DNA from: Prevotella sp.
GTDB taxonomy: Bacteria > Bacteroidota > Bacteroidia > Bacteroidales > Bacteroidaceae
Reading direction: 5' to 3'
DNA length: 6,040 bases
Assembly (NCBI GenBank): GCA_017632825.1
Contig: JAGBQP010000053.1
Span: 1 to 6,040 of the forward strand
A program made the position numbers and the translations under genes. How positions within the stretch are numbered: position 1 is the first letter of the stretch; every line of letters begins with the position of its first letter. This document shows positions 1-6,040 of this stretch, in pieces. Under the pieces are notes generated by a model. The model saw only the letters and a list, made by a program, of their open reading frames with translations. It ran no database searches and was not told the origin of the DNA.

Positions 1-769
1 AAGTTTCACGGCGTACAGGGTCGAAGCCGCTGATGACGATAGCCTCCGGCGTATCATCGACGACAATCTCGACGCCACATGCAGCCTCCAGTGCACGGAT
101 GTTACGTCCCTCGCGACCAATGATACGGCCCTTCACTTCGTCGTTATCGATGTGGAACACGCTGACGCTGTTTTCTACAGCAGTCTCAGTGGCTACACGC
201 TGAATGGTCTGGATAACAATCTTCTTGGCCTGCGCGTTAGCATTGAGCTTCGCCTCGTCCATTATCTCGTTGATGTAAGCCTGTGCGTCGGTACGTGCTT
301 CGTCCTTCAGACTTTCCACGAGACGGTTCTTAGCCTCCTCAGCGCTGAGTCCAGACAGTTCCTCCAGCTTCTCGCGCTCCTTGAGCTGCATTTTCTCCAG
401 CTCCTCCTGTTTAACAGAGAGCAGCTTCTTCTCGTTATCGATGCGCTGCTGTTGGTTGTCGAGCTCGTTTTTGCGTCTTCCCAGTTCCTCATGTCTCTGG
501 TTGAGCGATATTTCGCGCTGCTTCAACTTATTCTCATTCTGCTGAAACTGCTGGTTGCGCTGCTGCACTTCTTTCTGCAGTTCGCTTTTCTTATTGAGAA
601 ATTTCTCTTCTACCTCGAGCAGTTTCTTCTTCTTAATGACTTCGGCCTCCTTCTCGGCAGCCCCAATGAGTTCATTGTATTTTCCCTTAACGGCATAACG
701 GAAAATAACGTATCCGCAAACTCCACCCAGTATGAGGGCAGCGGCGGCAACAATCAATGTTAGTACCAT
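1..769 (-). CDS. rny: Ribonuclease Y, N-terminal part (cut by window edge)
   Basis: RNase Y is a membrane-anchored endoribonuclease that starts mRNA decay. The 256 codons visible here begin at an ATG (767-769) and run off the left edge with no stop. Residues 3-23 form one hydrophobic segment ([21 protein letters not shown]), the expected N-terminal anchor. Residues about 28-185 are charged and rich in Glu, Lys and Gln with heptad character, which is the long coiled coil of the family. The KH RNA-binding domain follows, with [10 protein letters not shown] at residues 214-223. The catalytic HD domain should lie beyond the window, since the family is usually about 510-520 residues. The gene starts 29 bases after the zapA stop and is probably cotranscribed with it. 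No Shine-Dalgarno sequence is visible, only AT-rich DNA. The anchor, coiled coil and KH motif in this order make the identification firm. Confidence 0.96.
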   Translation of the reverse strand, partial: MVLTLIVAAAALILGGVCGYVIFRYAVKGKYNELIGAAEKEAEVIKKKKLLEVEEKFLNKKSELQKEVQQRNQQFQQNENKLKQREISLNQRHEELGRRKNELDNQQQRIDNEKKLLSVKQEELEKMQLKEREKLEELSGLSAEEAKNRLVESLKDEARTDAQAYINEIMDEAKLNANAQAKKIVIQTIQRVATETAVENSVSVFHIDNDEVKGRIIGREGRNIRALEAACGVEIVVDDTPEAIVISGFDPVRRET

Positions 770-798
770 AAAATTTATATAAATGTTAATACTCTCTT

Positions 799-1098
799 CT
801 ACTTCAAGGCCTCTTCAATCTCAGAAGTCAATCGCGAGAGAATATTATCATAGGGTTGGGTGTCGTTCTTTGAACGCTCCCGCTGATACATCAGCGCGAT
901 GTCAATCAGCGACATCAGGCCGATGGTATGGTCGCTTTTGCGTCCCTTATAAGCCTGGGCATACGCATTATAGCGATCAGTTATCAGCTTAGCGGCTGCA
1001 CGGTAATATTCCTCGTCATCGCGGTTGACAGTCACCTCGATTTCCTCGTCATAGACGTGCAGTCGTATATGTAGTTTCTCCTTGTTTGCTTCTGGCAT
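799..1098 (-). CDS. zapA: Cell division protein ZapA
   Basis: This 99-residue protein fits the small ZapA family, whose members bind FtsZ and bundle or align its filaments at the division site. Residues 8-24 are a beta-rich start ([17 protein letters not shown]), followed by [20 protein letters not shown] at 27-46, the typical ZapA globular-head pattern of acidic residues leading into a helix. Residues 57-97 form the C-terminal helix used for dimerisation and tetramerisation. The length matches the family (about 90-110 residues). It starts at an ATG only 12 bases after the stop of the upstream coiled-coil gene and is followed by rny, so the three are likely one transcript. The call rests on overall pattern and context, because ZapA sequences are weakly conserved. 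Confidence 0.85.
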   Translation of the reverse strand: MPEANKEKLHIRLHVYDEEIEVTVNRDDEEYYRAAAKLITDRYNAYAQAYKGRKSDHTIGLMSLIDIALMYQRERSKNDTQPYDNILSRLTSEIEEALK

Positions 1099-1110
1099 CG
1101 TTTCAGGTCT

Positions 1111-1407
1111 TTACTTTTCGCCATTGAGTATGGCAATACATCTGTTCACCTCACGAATCAGCTTTGCTACCCTTGCCTTAGCGCCTTCCAGGTCGCCATC
1201 GGTAATTTCGAGCATCCGCGCCATCTTCAGCGATTGGTAGTCACGTTCCTGCTGTTCCAGCCTTGCTCTCAGTTCTTTGAGATCATTCTCGTTCTTTTCC
1301 ACCATGCCATAGAGCTCCTCATTCTCCTTTTTCAATTCCTGAAAACGGAGGAGCATCTGTCTGACGCGCGTTTCGAACGCAGTGATAGCCTTTTCTTTTG
1401 GATTCAT
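1111..1407 (-). CDS. Small coiled-coil protein encoded directly upstream of zapA; possible ZapA partner
   Basis: No established name is known to me. The protein is 98 residues from the ATG at 1405-1407. Residues about 11-65 are a charged heptad coiled coil (for example RFQELKKENEELYGMVEKNE at 21-40), and residues 72-94 form a second, shorter helix ending in KLIREVNRCIAILNG (82-96). There is no signal peptide, membrane segment or catalytic motif, so a cytoplasmic structural role is likely. A longer frame could begin at the TTG at 1428, but that TTG overlaps a promoter -7 box, so the ATG is preferred. The stop lies 12 bases before zapA. By inference from this position it may work with ZapA, as the coiled-coil protein ZauP encoded upstream of zapA does in Caulobacter, or as ZapB does in E. 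coli. No sequence homology to either is claimed. Confidence 0.8.
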   Translation of the reverse strand: MNPKEKAITAFETRVRQMLLRFQELKKENEELYGMVEKNENDLKELRARLEQQERDYQSLKMARMLEITDGDLEGAKARVAKLIREVNRCIAILNGEK

Positions 1408-1425
1408 GACTATTGTTTTATCTGA

Positions 1426-1433
1426 CAAAGGTA
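1426..1433 (-). promoter_or_regulatory. Bacteroidota -7 promoter element for the coiled-coil/zapA/rny operon
   Basis: The minus strand reads TACCTTTG, matching the Bacteroidota -7 consensus TAnnTTTG. It ends 18 bases upstream of the ATG at 1407, implying a short leader of roughly 10-15 bases. No clear TTTG -33 element is found 18-20 bases further upstream, so the promoter may be moderate in strength, or the site may rely on another factor. It implies that the operon has its own start even though the 210-residue gene upstream is on the same strand. Confidence 0.6.
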
Positions 1434-1499
1434 GGTAAAATTCGGCTAAATAGTTACCACAGCATCAGATATTTAATATTTATTAAAGATTCAGACGGT

Positions 1500-2132
1500 T
1501 TATTTGTCCAAATTCTTAGGTCTCGGTTCCTTCTTCGCCAACATAAGAACGCGGAACACGAACTGTGTAACCCACTGTTCAGAGAATCCGAGTTTTTTAT
1601 TGAGCTGTCGCACATCGACCACCGACTTCATGACACCGGCATCGGTAAAGTCGTTCTTGTTGAAGATATCTCCAACGGTTTTAGCCGTTACTGAGTAGAT
1701 GGTTTTCTTGAAGAACGACGGTATGCGTGCCTTCACCTTCATGAGGTTCGAGACGAGCATCATCAAATCCTGCGTAAACCCTTGGAACTGATACATATAC
1801 GTCTGTATGTCCTGTGGTGTTTTACAGCGTCTCATGATGCTTTTGTCAATCTCCTTGGTGAACGACTCGTCCATCTCATAAATCTCCTTCATCATCTTGG
1901 TGACGCGCTGTTTTTCACCAACGCCAAGTCGGTTGTTCACAGTCGGCACCTTCAGTGTCTGCTTGAACACCCGCAGGTCGGGCAGTGCTGCAAGATTTGT
2001 GATGTGGAGGTCGGCAGCCATAACTGCCTGAAAATATACACGGATAAGCGTCATGAAATCTTCCATTCCGCCAGCCTTACCAGCTTCTCCGTCGGCCGCC
2101 TTGCGACCAAGAATTTTAGATAATAATCCCAT
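1500..2132 (-). CDS. Uncharacterised 210-residue cytoplasmic protein
   Basis: I do not recognise this family and assign no function. The ATG at 2130-2132 gives MGLLSKILGRK, a short amphipathic N-terminal stretch, followed by a Gly/Ala-rich linker (residues 12-22). The rest looks mostly helical: hydrophobic helices at about 24-50, a basic and acidic region at 72-104 (EKQRVTKMMKEIYEMDESF), a Met/Gln-rich stretch at 110-133, and a C-terminal helix at 184-201 ending in a Lys/Pro-rich tail. There is no signal peptide, no clear transmembrane segment and no familiar catalytic motif. A longer frame from a TTG at 2156 is rejected because that codon sits inside the promoter -7 box. The gene is transcribed divergently from rfbA and lies 92 bases upstream of the coiled-coil/zapA operon, which has its own -7 element. 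Readthrough into that operon is possible, since no strong terminator is visible between them. Confidence 0.85.
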   Translation of the reverse strand: MGLLSKILGRKAADGEAGKAGGMEDFMTLIRVYFQAVMAADLHITNLAALPDLRVFKQTLKVPTVNNRLGVGEKQRVTKMMKEIYEMDESFTKEIDKSIMRRCKTPQDIQTYMYQFQGFTQDLMMLVSNLMKVKARIPSFFKKTIYSVTAKTVGDIFNKNDFTDAGVMKSVVDVRQLNKKLGFSEQWVTQFVFRVLMLAKKEPRPKNLDK

Positions 2133-2153
2133 AATAAAAATAAATTGGTGGTG

Positions 2154-2184
2154 CAAAGGTACAAAATAATTAATAATTTACAAT
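2154..2184 (-). promoter_or_regulatory. Promoter of the 210-residue unknown gene
   Basis: On the minus strand, ATTG (2184-2181) stands 19 bases before TACCTTTG (2161-2154). This is close to the Bacteroidota layout of TTTG, about 19 bases, then TAnnTTTG. The -7 box matches fully and the -33 box matches three of four bases. Transcription should begin near 2147-2150, leaving a leader of about 15-18 bases before the ATG at 2132. The -33 element shares the palindrome CAATTG (2181-2186) with the divergent rfbA promoter. Confidence 0.72.
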
Positions 2185-2227
2185 TGATAATTGATAATTT
2201 TTCGTATATTTGCAACGTAAAACGTAA
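2182..2227. repeat. Two short tandem heptamers in the divergent promoter region
   Basis: AATTGAT occurs twice in tandem (2182-2188 and 2189-2195), followed by a partial copy (AATTTTT). AACGTAA occurs twice in tandem at 2214-2220 and 2221-2227, at the predicted start of the rfbA transcript. Both are read directly from the sequence. They may be chance in AT-rich spacer DNA, or slippage-prone or protein-binding sites. Confidence 0.5.
2183..2212 (+). promoter_or_regulatory. Promoter of rfbA
   Basis: ATTG (2183-2186) is followed after 18 bases by TATATTTG (2205-2212), a full match to the Bacteroidota -7 consensus TAnnTTTG. A start near 2217-2220 would leave a leader of about 22-25 bases before the rfbA ATG. 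The -33 box overlaps, on the other strand, that of the leftward promoter. Confidence 0.72.
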
Positions 2228-2241
2228 TTATCTTCTTAACT

Positions 2242-3123
2242 ATGAAAGGAATCGTACTTGCTGGTGGTAGCGGCACACGCCTCTACCCCATTACGAAAGG
2301 CATCAGTAAACAGCTGATACCCATATTCGACAAACCCATGATTTACTATCCGATATCGGTGCTGATGTTGGCTGGTATCCGCGAGATACTGATTATCTCT
2401 ACACCTCACGACCTGCCTGGCTTCCGCCGTCTGCTGGGCGACGGCCACGAGATAGGCGTTCACTTTGAGTATGCCGAGCAGCCGTCTCCCGATGGTTTGG
2501 CTCAGGCATTTATCATCGGCGAGCAGTTTGTTGGTGACGATAGCGTCTGTCTGGTGTTAGGCGACAACATCTTCTATGGTTCGGGCTTCACAAAACTGCT
2601 ACAGGAGAGTGTGGCGAACGCTGAACAGCAGGGGCTGGCTACGGTGTTCGGCTACTACGTGAACGACCCCGAGCGCTATGGTGTGGCTGAGTTCGACGCA
2701 AAGGGCAACTGCCTGAGCATAGAGGAGAAGCCTGCGAAGCCTAAGTCTAACTATGCTGTCGTTGGCTTATACTTCTACCCCAACAGCGTGGTTGAGATTG
2801 CCAAGCACATTAAGCCCTCGGCTCGCGGCGAACTGGAGATTACAACAGTCAACCAGTCGTATCTGGCACAGCAGAAGCTGAAGGTGCAGACGCTGCAGCG
2901 CGGTTTCGCCTGGCTCGATACTGGCACGCACGACTCACTGGCTGAGGCATCGACGTTCATCGAGGTCATTGAGAAGCGCCAGGGGCTGAAAGTGGCTTGT
3001 CTGGAGGAGATTGCATTCAAGAAGGGCTGGATAGACGCTGAACGTCTGAAGGAGCTGGCAAAGCCTATGATCAAGAACGGCTACGGACAGTATCTGATGC
3101 AGTTGGCGGAAATGGAAGATTGA
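2242..3123 (+). CDS. rfbA: Glucose-1-phosphate thymidylyltransferase (dTDP-glucose synthase)
   Basis: RfbA (RmlA) joins dTTP and glucose-1-phosphate to make dTDP-glucose and pyrophosphate, the first step of dTDP-L-rhamnose and related surface-sugar synthesis in the cytoplasm. The 293 residues match the usual length of about 290. Visible family signatures are the nucleotide-binding loop [11 protein letters not shown] (6-16) followed by [15 protein letters not shown] (23-37), the metal-binding region [10 protein letters not shown] (104-113), the EEKP motif (161-164), GLYFYP (175-180), and [10 protein letters not shown] near the end of the catalytic fold (224-233). The ATG start gives the canonical MKGIVLAGG opening. 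The gene has its own promoter and ends in TGA, with a terminator 30-70 bases later. It is monocistronic: rfbB, rfbC and rfbD do not follow it, so those enzymes must be encoded elsewhere if the pathway is complete. Confidence 0.97.
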   Translation: MKGIVLAGGSGTRLYPITKGISKQLIPIFDKPMIYYPISVLMLAGIREILIISTPHDLPGFRRLLGDGHEIGVHFEYAEQPSPDGLAQAFIIGEQFVGDDSVCLVLGDNIFYGSGFTKLLQESVANAEQQGLATVFGYYVNDPERYGVAEFDAKGNCLSIEEKPAKPKSNYAVVGLYFYPNSVVEIAKHIKPSARGELEITTVNQSYLAQQKLKVQTLQRGFAWLDTGTHDSLAEASTFIEVIEKRQGLKVACLEEIAFKKGWIDAERLKELAKPMIKNGYGQYLMQLAEMED

Positions 3124-3154
3124 TAGATTGAAGAAAGAGAAAATGAGATAAAAC

Positions 3155-3192
3155 AAAAAAAAGAGTCGCAACGATGGCGACTCTTTTTATTT
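3155..3192. terminator. Bidirectional intrinsic terminator between rfbA and rplT
   Basis: A perfect hairpin pairs 3158-3169 with 3177-3188 (core AGAGTCGC / GCGACTCT, extended by A-T pairs) around a seven-base loop. On the plus strand the stem runs into a T-rich tail (TTTTTATTTT). On the minus strand the A-run at 3155-3162 becomes a U-run. It can therefore end both the rfbA transcript and the convergent infC-rpmI-rplT transcript. Confidence 0.93.
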
Positions 3193-3209
3193 TCTGTTTG
3201 TGATGTGAT

Positions 3210-3554
3210 TTACTTCACCTTTTCAACGATGGCCTTGAAAGCCTCGGGGTTGTTCATAGCGAGGTCAGCGAGCACCTTACGGTTAATCTCGATACCAGCC
3301 TTAGAGAGAGCACCCATCAGCTGTGAATAGCTGAGACCGTTGATGCGTGCAGCAGCGTTGATACGCTGAATCCACAGGCTGCGGAAAGCACGTTTCTTGT
3401 TACGGCGGTCACGATAAGCGTATGTCAGGCCCTTTTCCCAAGTATTCTTGGCTACTGTCCAAACATTCTTACGAGCTCCAAAGTAGCCACGGGTGAGCTT
3501 CAAAATACTCTTGCGCTTTGCTCTTGATGCGACGTGATTTACTGATCTTGGCAT
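3210..3554 (-). CDS. rplT: 50S ribosomal protein L20
   Basis: L20 binds 23S rRNA early in large-subunit assembly. The 114 residues match the usual length of about 115-120. The protein begins with the typical [20 protein letters not shown] (2-21), carries GYFGARKN (23-30), and contains the conserved central [20 protein letters not shown] (50-69), then the globular C-terminal domain ([20 protein letters not shown] at 73-92). It is the last gene of the infC-rpmI-rplT operon, 38 bases after rpmI, and is followed by the bidirectional terminator. In E. coli and B. subtilis L20 represses its own operon by binding the mRNA ahead of rpmI. Whether that happens here is not shown, but the spacer before rpmI is structured. 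Confidence 0.98.
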   Translation of the reverse strand: MPRSVNHVASRAKRKSILKLTRGYFGARKNVWTVAKNTWEKGLTYAYRDRRNKKRAFRSLWIQRINAAARINGLSYSQLMGALSKAGIEINRKVLADLAMNNPEAFKAIVEKVK

Positions 3555-3592
3555 AGTTTTCTTACTTCTTTAATGTTCGACAATAGGTTTGT

Positions 3593-3790
3593 TTAGCGGA
3601 GACACAACAGGTCACGAACCTGCTTCATGTTTGTCTGGTCAACGAGAGTTGAGCCACAGAGGTTACGCTTCTGCTTCTTGGTTTTCTTCGTCAGGATGTG
3701 ACTGTGGTAAGCGTGGTGTCTCTTAACCTTACCTGTACCGGTGAACGAGAATCTCTTCTTAGCGCCGGAATTTGTCTTTACTTTTGGCAT
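3593..3790 (-). CDS. rpmI: 50S ribosomal protein L35
   Basis: L35 is a small basic protein of the large ribosomal subunit. The 65 residues match the family exactly. The N-terminus [20 protein letters not shown] (1-20) is diagnostic, followed by [20 protein letters not shown] (21-40) and a short C-terminal helix ([12 protein letters not shown], 51-62). The ATG at 3788-3790 is preceded by an A/T-rich stretch (AAATAAATAAAAACA) without a Shine-Dalgarno sequence, as is common in Bacteroidota. It is the middle gene of the operon, 90 bases after infC. Confidence 0.98.
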   Translation of the reverse strand: MPKVKTNSGAKKRFSFTGTGKVKRHHAYHSHILTKKTKKQKRNLCGSTLVDQTNMKQVRDLLCLR

Positions 3791-3814
3791 TGTTTTTATT
3801 TATTTAATTTGTTA

Positions 3815-3865
3815 TTAATAATCGGCAGCTACGCATATACCGGGCGCGCCACCTTGTTGTTTCAT
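3815..3865 (-). other. Possible 16-codon ORF in the infC-rpmI spacer
   Basis: An ATG at 3863-3865 opens a 16-residue frame (MKQQGGAPGICVAADY) ending at TAA (3815-3817), between infC and rpmI. It spans a strong hairpin. It could be a leader peptide but may equally be chance in a structured untranslated spacer. Nothing in the sequence shows that it is translated. Confidence 0.2.
3824..3853 (-). promoter_or_regulatory. RNA hairpin ahead of rpmI, candidate L20/L35 leader element
   Basis: In the minus-strand transcript, GGUGGCGCGC (3853-3844) can pair with GCGUAGCUGCC (3834-3824), giving about ten base pairs (including three G-U pairs), one bulged A and a nine-base loop. It is GC-rich within an otherwise AT-rich spacer and has no U-run after it, so it is not a plain terminator. 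Its place directly before rpmI is where autoregulation by L20 acts in other bacteria. Regulation here is inference, and no match to a known L20 leader family could be tested. Confidence 0.45.
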
Positions 3866-3880
3866 TTTGTTTGGCCTGTG

Positions 3881-4585
3881 TTAAGCCTCTTCTTCGGCCT
3901 CAGTCAGCTTTTTCAGAGCATCGGCACTGATTTTTGCGTTTGCGAAGAGTCCTCCATTGGCGGGTTTCTCTGCGTTAGCTGTCTGTGCAGCGGCTTTGGT
4001 CTGTTCCTTAGCGTCCTGTGCAGAGGCTTCTCTGTCGCGTGCCTGCTGGCTTTTCTTGGCAACACCAGCTTTCTTCGGTGCCAGATAGAGGAACATCTTC
4101 TTACCTTCGAGCGACGGCATAGACTCTACTTTGCCGAATTCTTCGAGGTCGTTAGCAAATCTGAGCAGCAGCACTTCACCTTGTTCCTTGAACAGGATAG
4201 AGCGTCCGCGGAAGAAGACGTACGCGCGTACCTTATTACCATCTTCGAGGAACTCTCTGGCGTGTTTGAGCTTGAACTGGTAGTCGTGCTCGTCGGTTTG
4301 CGGTCCGAAGCGTATTTCCTTGACCTCCACCTTCACCTGCTTGGCTTTCATCTCCTTGGCACGTTTCTTCTGCTGGTAGAGGAACTTTGAGTAGTCGATG
4401 ATACGACAAACGGGCGGGTTGGCGTTAGGCGAAATCTCGACGAGGTCAACGCCCTGCTCTCGAGCCATATTCAGTGCGTCACGCGTTGGCATAACGGTTG
4501 AACCGTCATCGCCGACGATACGGACTTCACGTACGCGTATCTGTTCATTGACGCGGTACTGATTCTTTATTTTGTCATTCTTCAT
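3881..4585 (-). CDS. infC: Translation initiation factor IF-3
   Basis: IF-3 binds the 30S subunit, prevents premature joining of the 50S subunit and checks the start codon and initiator tRNA. The N-terminal domain shows [19 protein letters not shown] (10-28) and the family signature [20 protein letters not shown] (46-65), then KFLYQQKK (67-74). A lysine-rich linker leads to the C-terminal domain ([19 protein letters not shown] at 88-106, FFRGR at 124-128, and MFLYLAPKK at 164-172). At 234 residues it is longer than the E. coli protein of 180. About 60 extra residues after position 172 are low-complexity (Ala, Lys, Glu, Gln), ending in a short helix-like stretch ([14 protein letters not shown], 221-234). 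It starts with an ordinary ATG, so the rare AUU start behind E. coli IF-3 autoregulation is absent. It is first in the infC-rpmI-rplT operon. Confidence 0.98.
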   Translation of the reverse strand: MKNDKIKNQYRVNEQIRVREVRIVGDDGSTVMPTRDALNMAREQGVDLVEISPNANPPVCRIIDYSKFLYQQKKRAKEMKAKQVKVEVKEIRFGPQTDEHDYQFKLKHAREFLEDGNKVRAYVFFRGRSILFKEQGEVLLLRFANDLEEFGKVESMPSLEGKKMFLYLAPKKAGVAKKSQQARDREASAQDAKEQTKAAAQTANAEKPANGGLFANAKISADALKKLTEAEEEA

Positions 4586-4610
4586 CTACTACTTTTTGAG
4601 AAATCGGCTG

Positions 4611-4641
4611 CAAAGTTACAACAATTCAGTGAATTAGCAAA
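4611..4641 (-). promoter_or_regulatory. Consensus promoter of the infC-rpmI-rplT operon
   Basis: On the minus strand TTTG (4641-4638) is followed after 19 bases by TAACTTTG (4618-4611). Both elements match the Bacteroidota promoter consensus (TTTG at -33, TAnnTTTG at -7) with no mismatch. Transcription should start near 4604-4607, about 20 bases before the infC ATG. It lies wholly between the ligA stop and infC, so the translation operon can be transcribed independently of ligA. A strong match fits a highly expressed ribosomal operon. Confidence 0.85.
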
Positions 4642-4666
4642 ACTTTTTCGCAACATTTTTAACTTT

Positions 4667-6040
<1,374 letters not shown>

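Noticed and set aside
152..763. 203-codon open frame on the plus strand, Leu/Phe-rich
   Set aside because: It is the antisense of the RNase Y anchor and coiled-coil region. Glu/Lys/Gln codons read backwards give Leu/Phe/Val, which explains its membrane-like look. The minus-strand frame has clear RNase Y motifs.
1434..1499. AT-rich inverted repeat (TAATA/TATTA) after the 210-residue gene as a terminator
   Set aside because: The stem is five A-T pairs with almost no loop and no GC content, too weak to call. The rest of the spacer shows no other structure.
2775..3171. Minus-strand open frames opposite the end of rfbA
   Set aside because: They overlap a strongly conserved rfbA C-terminus, have no recognisable motif, and one runs into the terminator region.
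3698..4390. 230-codon open frame on the plus strand, hydrophobic and Cys-rich
   Set aside because: It runs antisense through infC and part of rpmI, both unmistakable on the minus strand. Its composition is that of an antisense shadow and it has no family motif.

Overview
The window looks like chromosomal core DNA from a member of the Bacteroidota, most likely the Bacteroidales and probably Prevotella or a close relative. Three things point there. The promoters have the Bacteroidota -7 element TAnnTTTG instead of a sigma70 TATAAT box. The genes lack obvious Shine-Dalgarno sequences. The cluster coiled-coil protein / zapA / rny is, from memory, typical of this phylum. The genus is inferred from general protein resemblance and was not tested by a search.

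Layout. Positions 1-1433 (minus strand) hold a compact operon reading leftwards: a 98-residue coiled-coil protein, ZapA, and the N-terminal half of RNase Y, which is cut by the window edge. Positions 1500-2132 (minus) encode a 210-residue protein that I do not recognise. Positions 2154-2212 hold two back-to-back promoters. One drives the unknown gene leftwards and the other drives rfbA (2242-3123, plus) rightwards. A bidirectional hairpin terminator (3155-3192) separates rfbA from the convergent translation operon infC-rpmI-rplT (4585 down to 3210, minus). That operon has a consensus promoter at 4611-4641 and a structured spacer between infC and rpmI. Positions 4667-6040 (minus) are the C-terminal two thirds of NAD-dependent DNA ligase, cut at its 5' end by the window edge.

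How the genes work together. infC, rpmI and rplT form the classic translation operon (IF-3, L35, L20). The coiled-coil/ZapA pair probably acts at the cell-division ring. RNase Y starts mRNA decay at the membrane. RfbA makes dTDP-glucose for surface sugars but stands alone here, without its rfbB/C/D partners. No mobile element, CRISPR array, tRNA or rRNA gene was seen.

This is mostly an ordinary housekeeping region. The points most worth a second look are the coiled-coil partner of ZapA, the unknown 210-residue protein, the shared divergent promoter, the hairpin or small ORF before rpmI, and two genes whose longest reading frames start with a TTG that lies inside the promoter, so their starts should be moved downstream.
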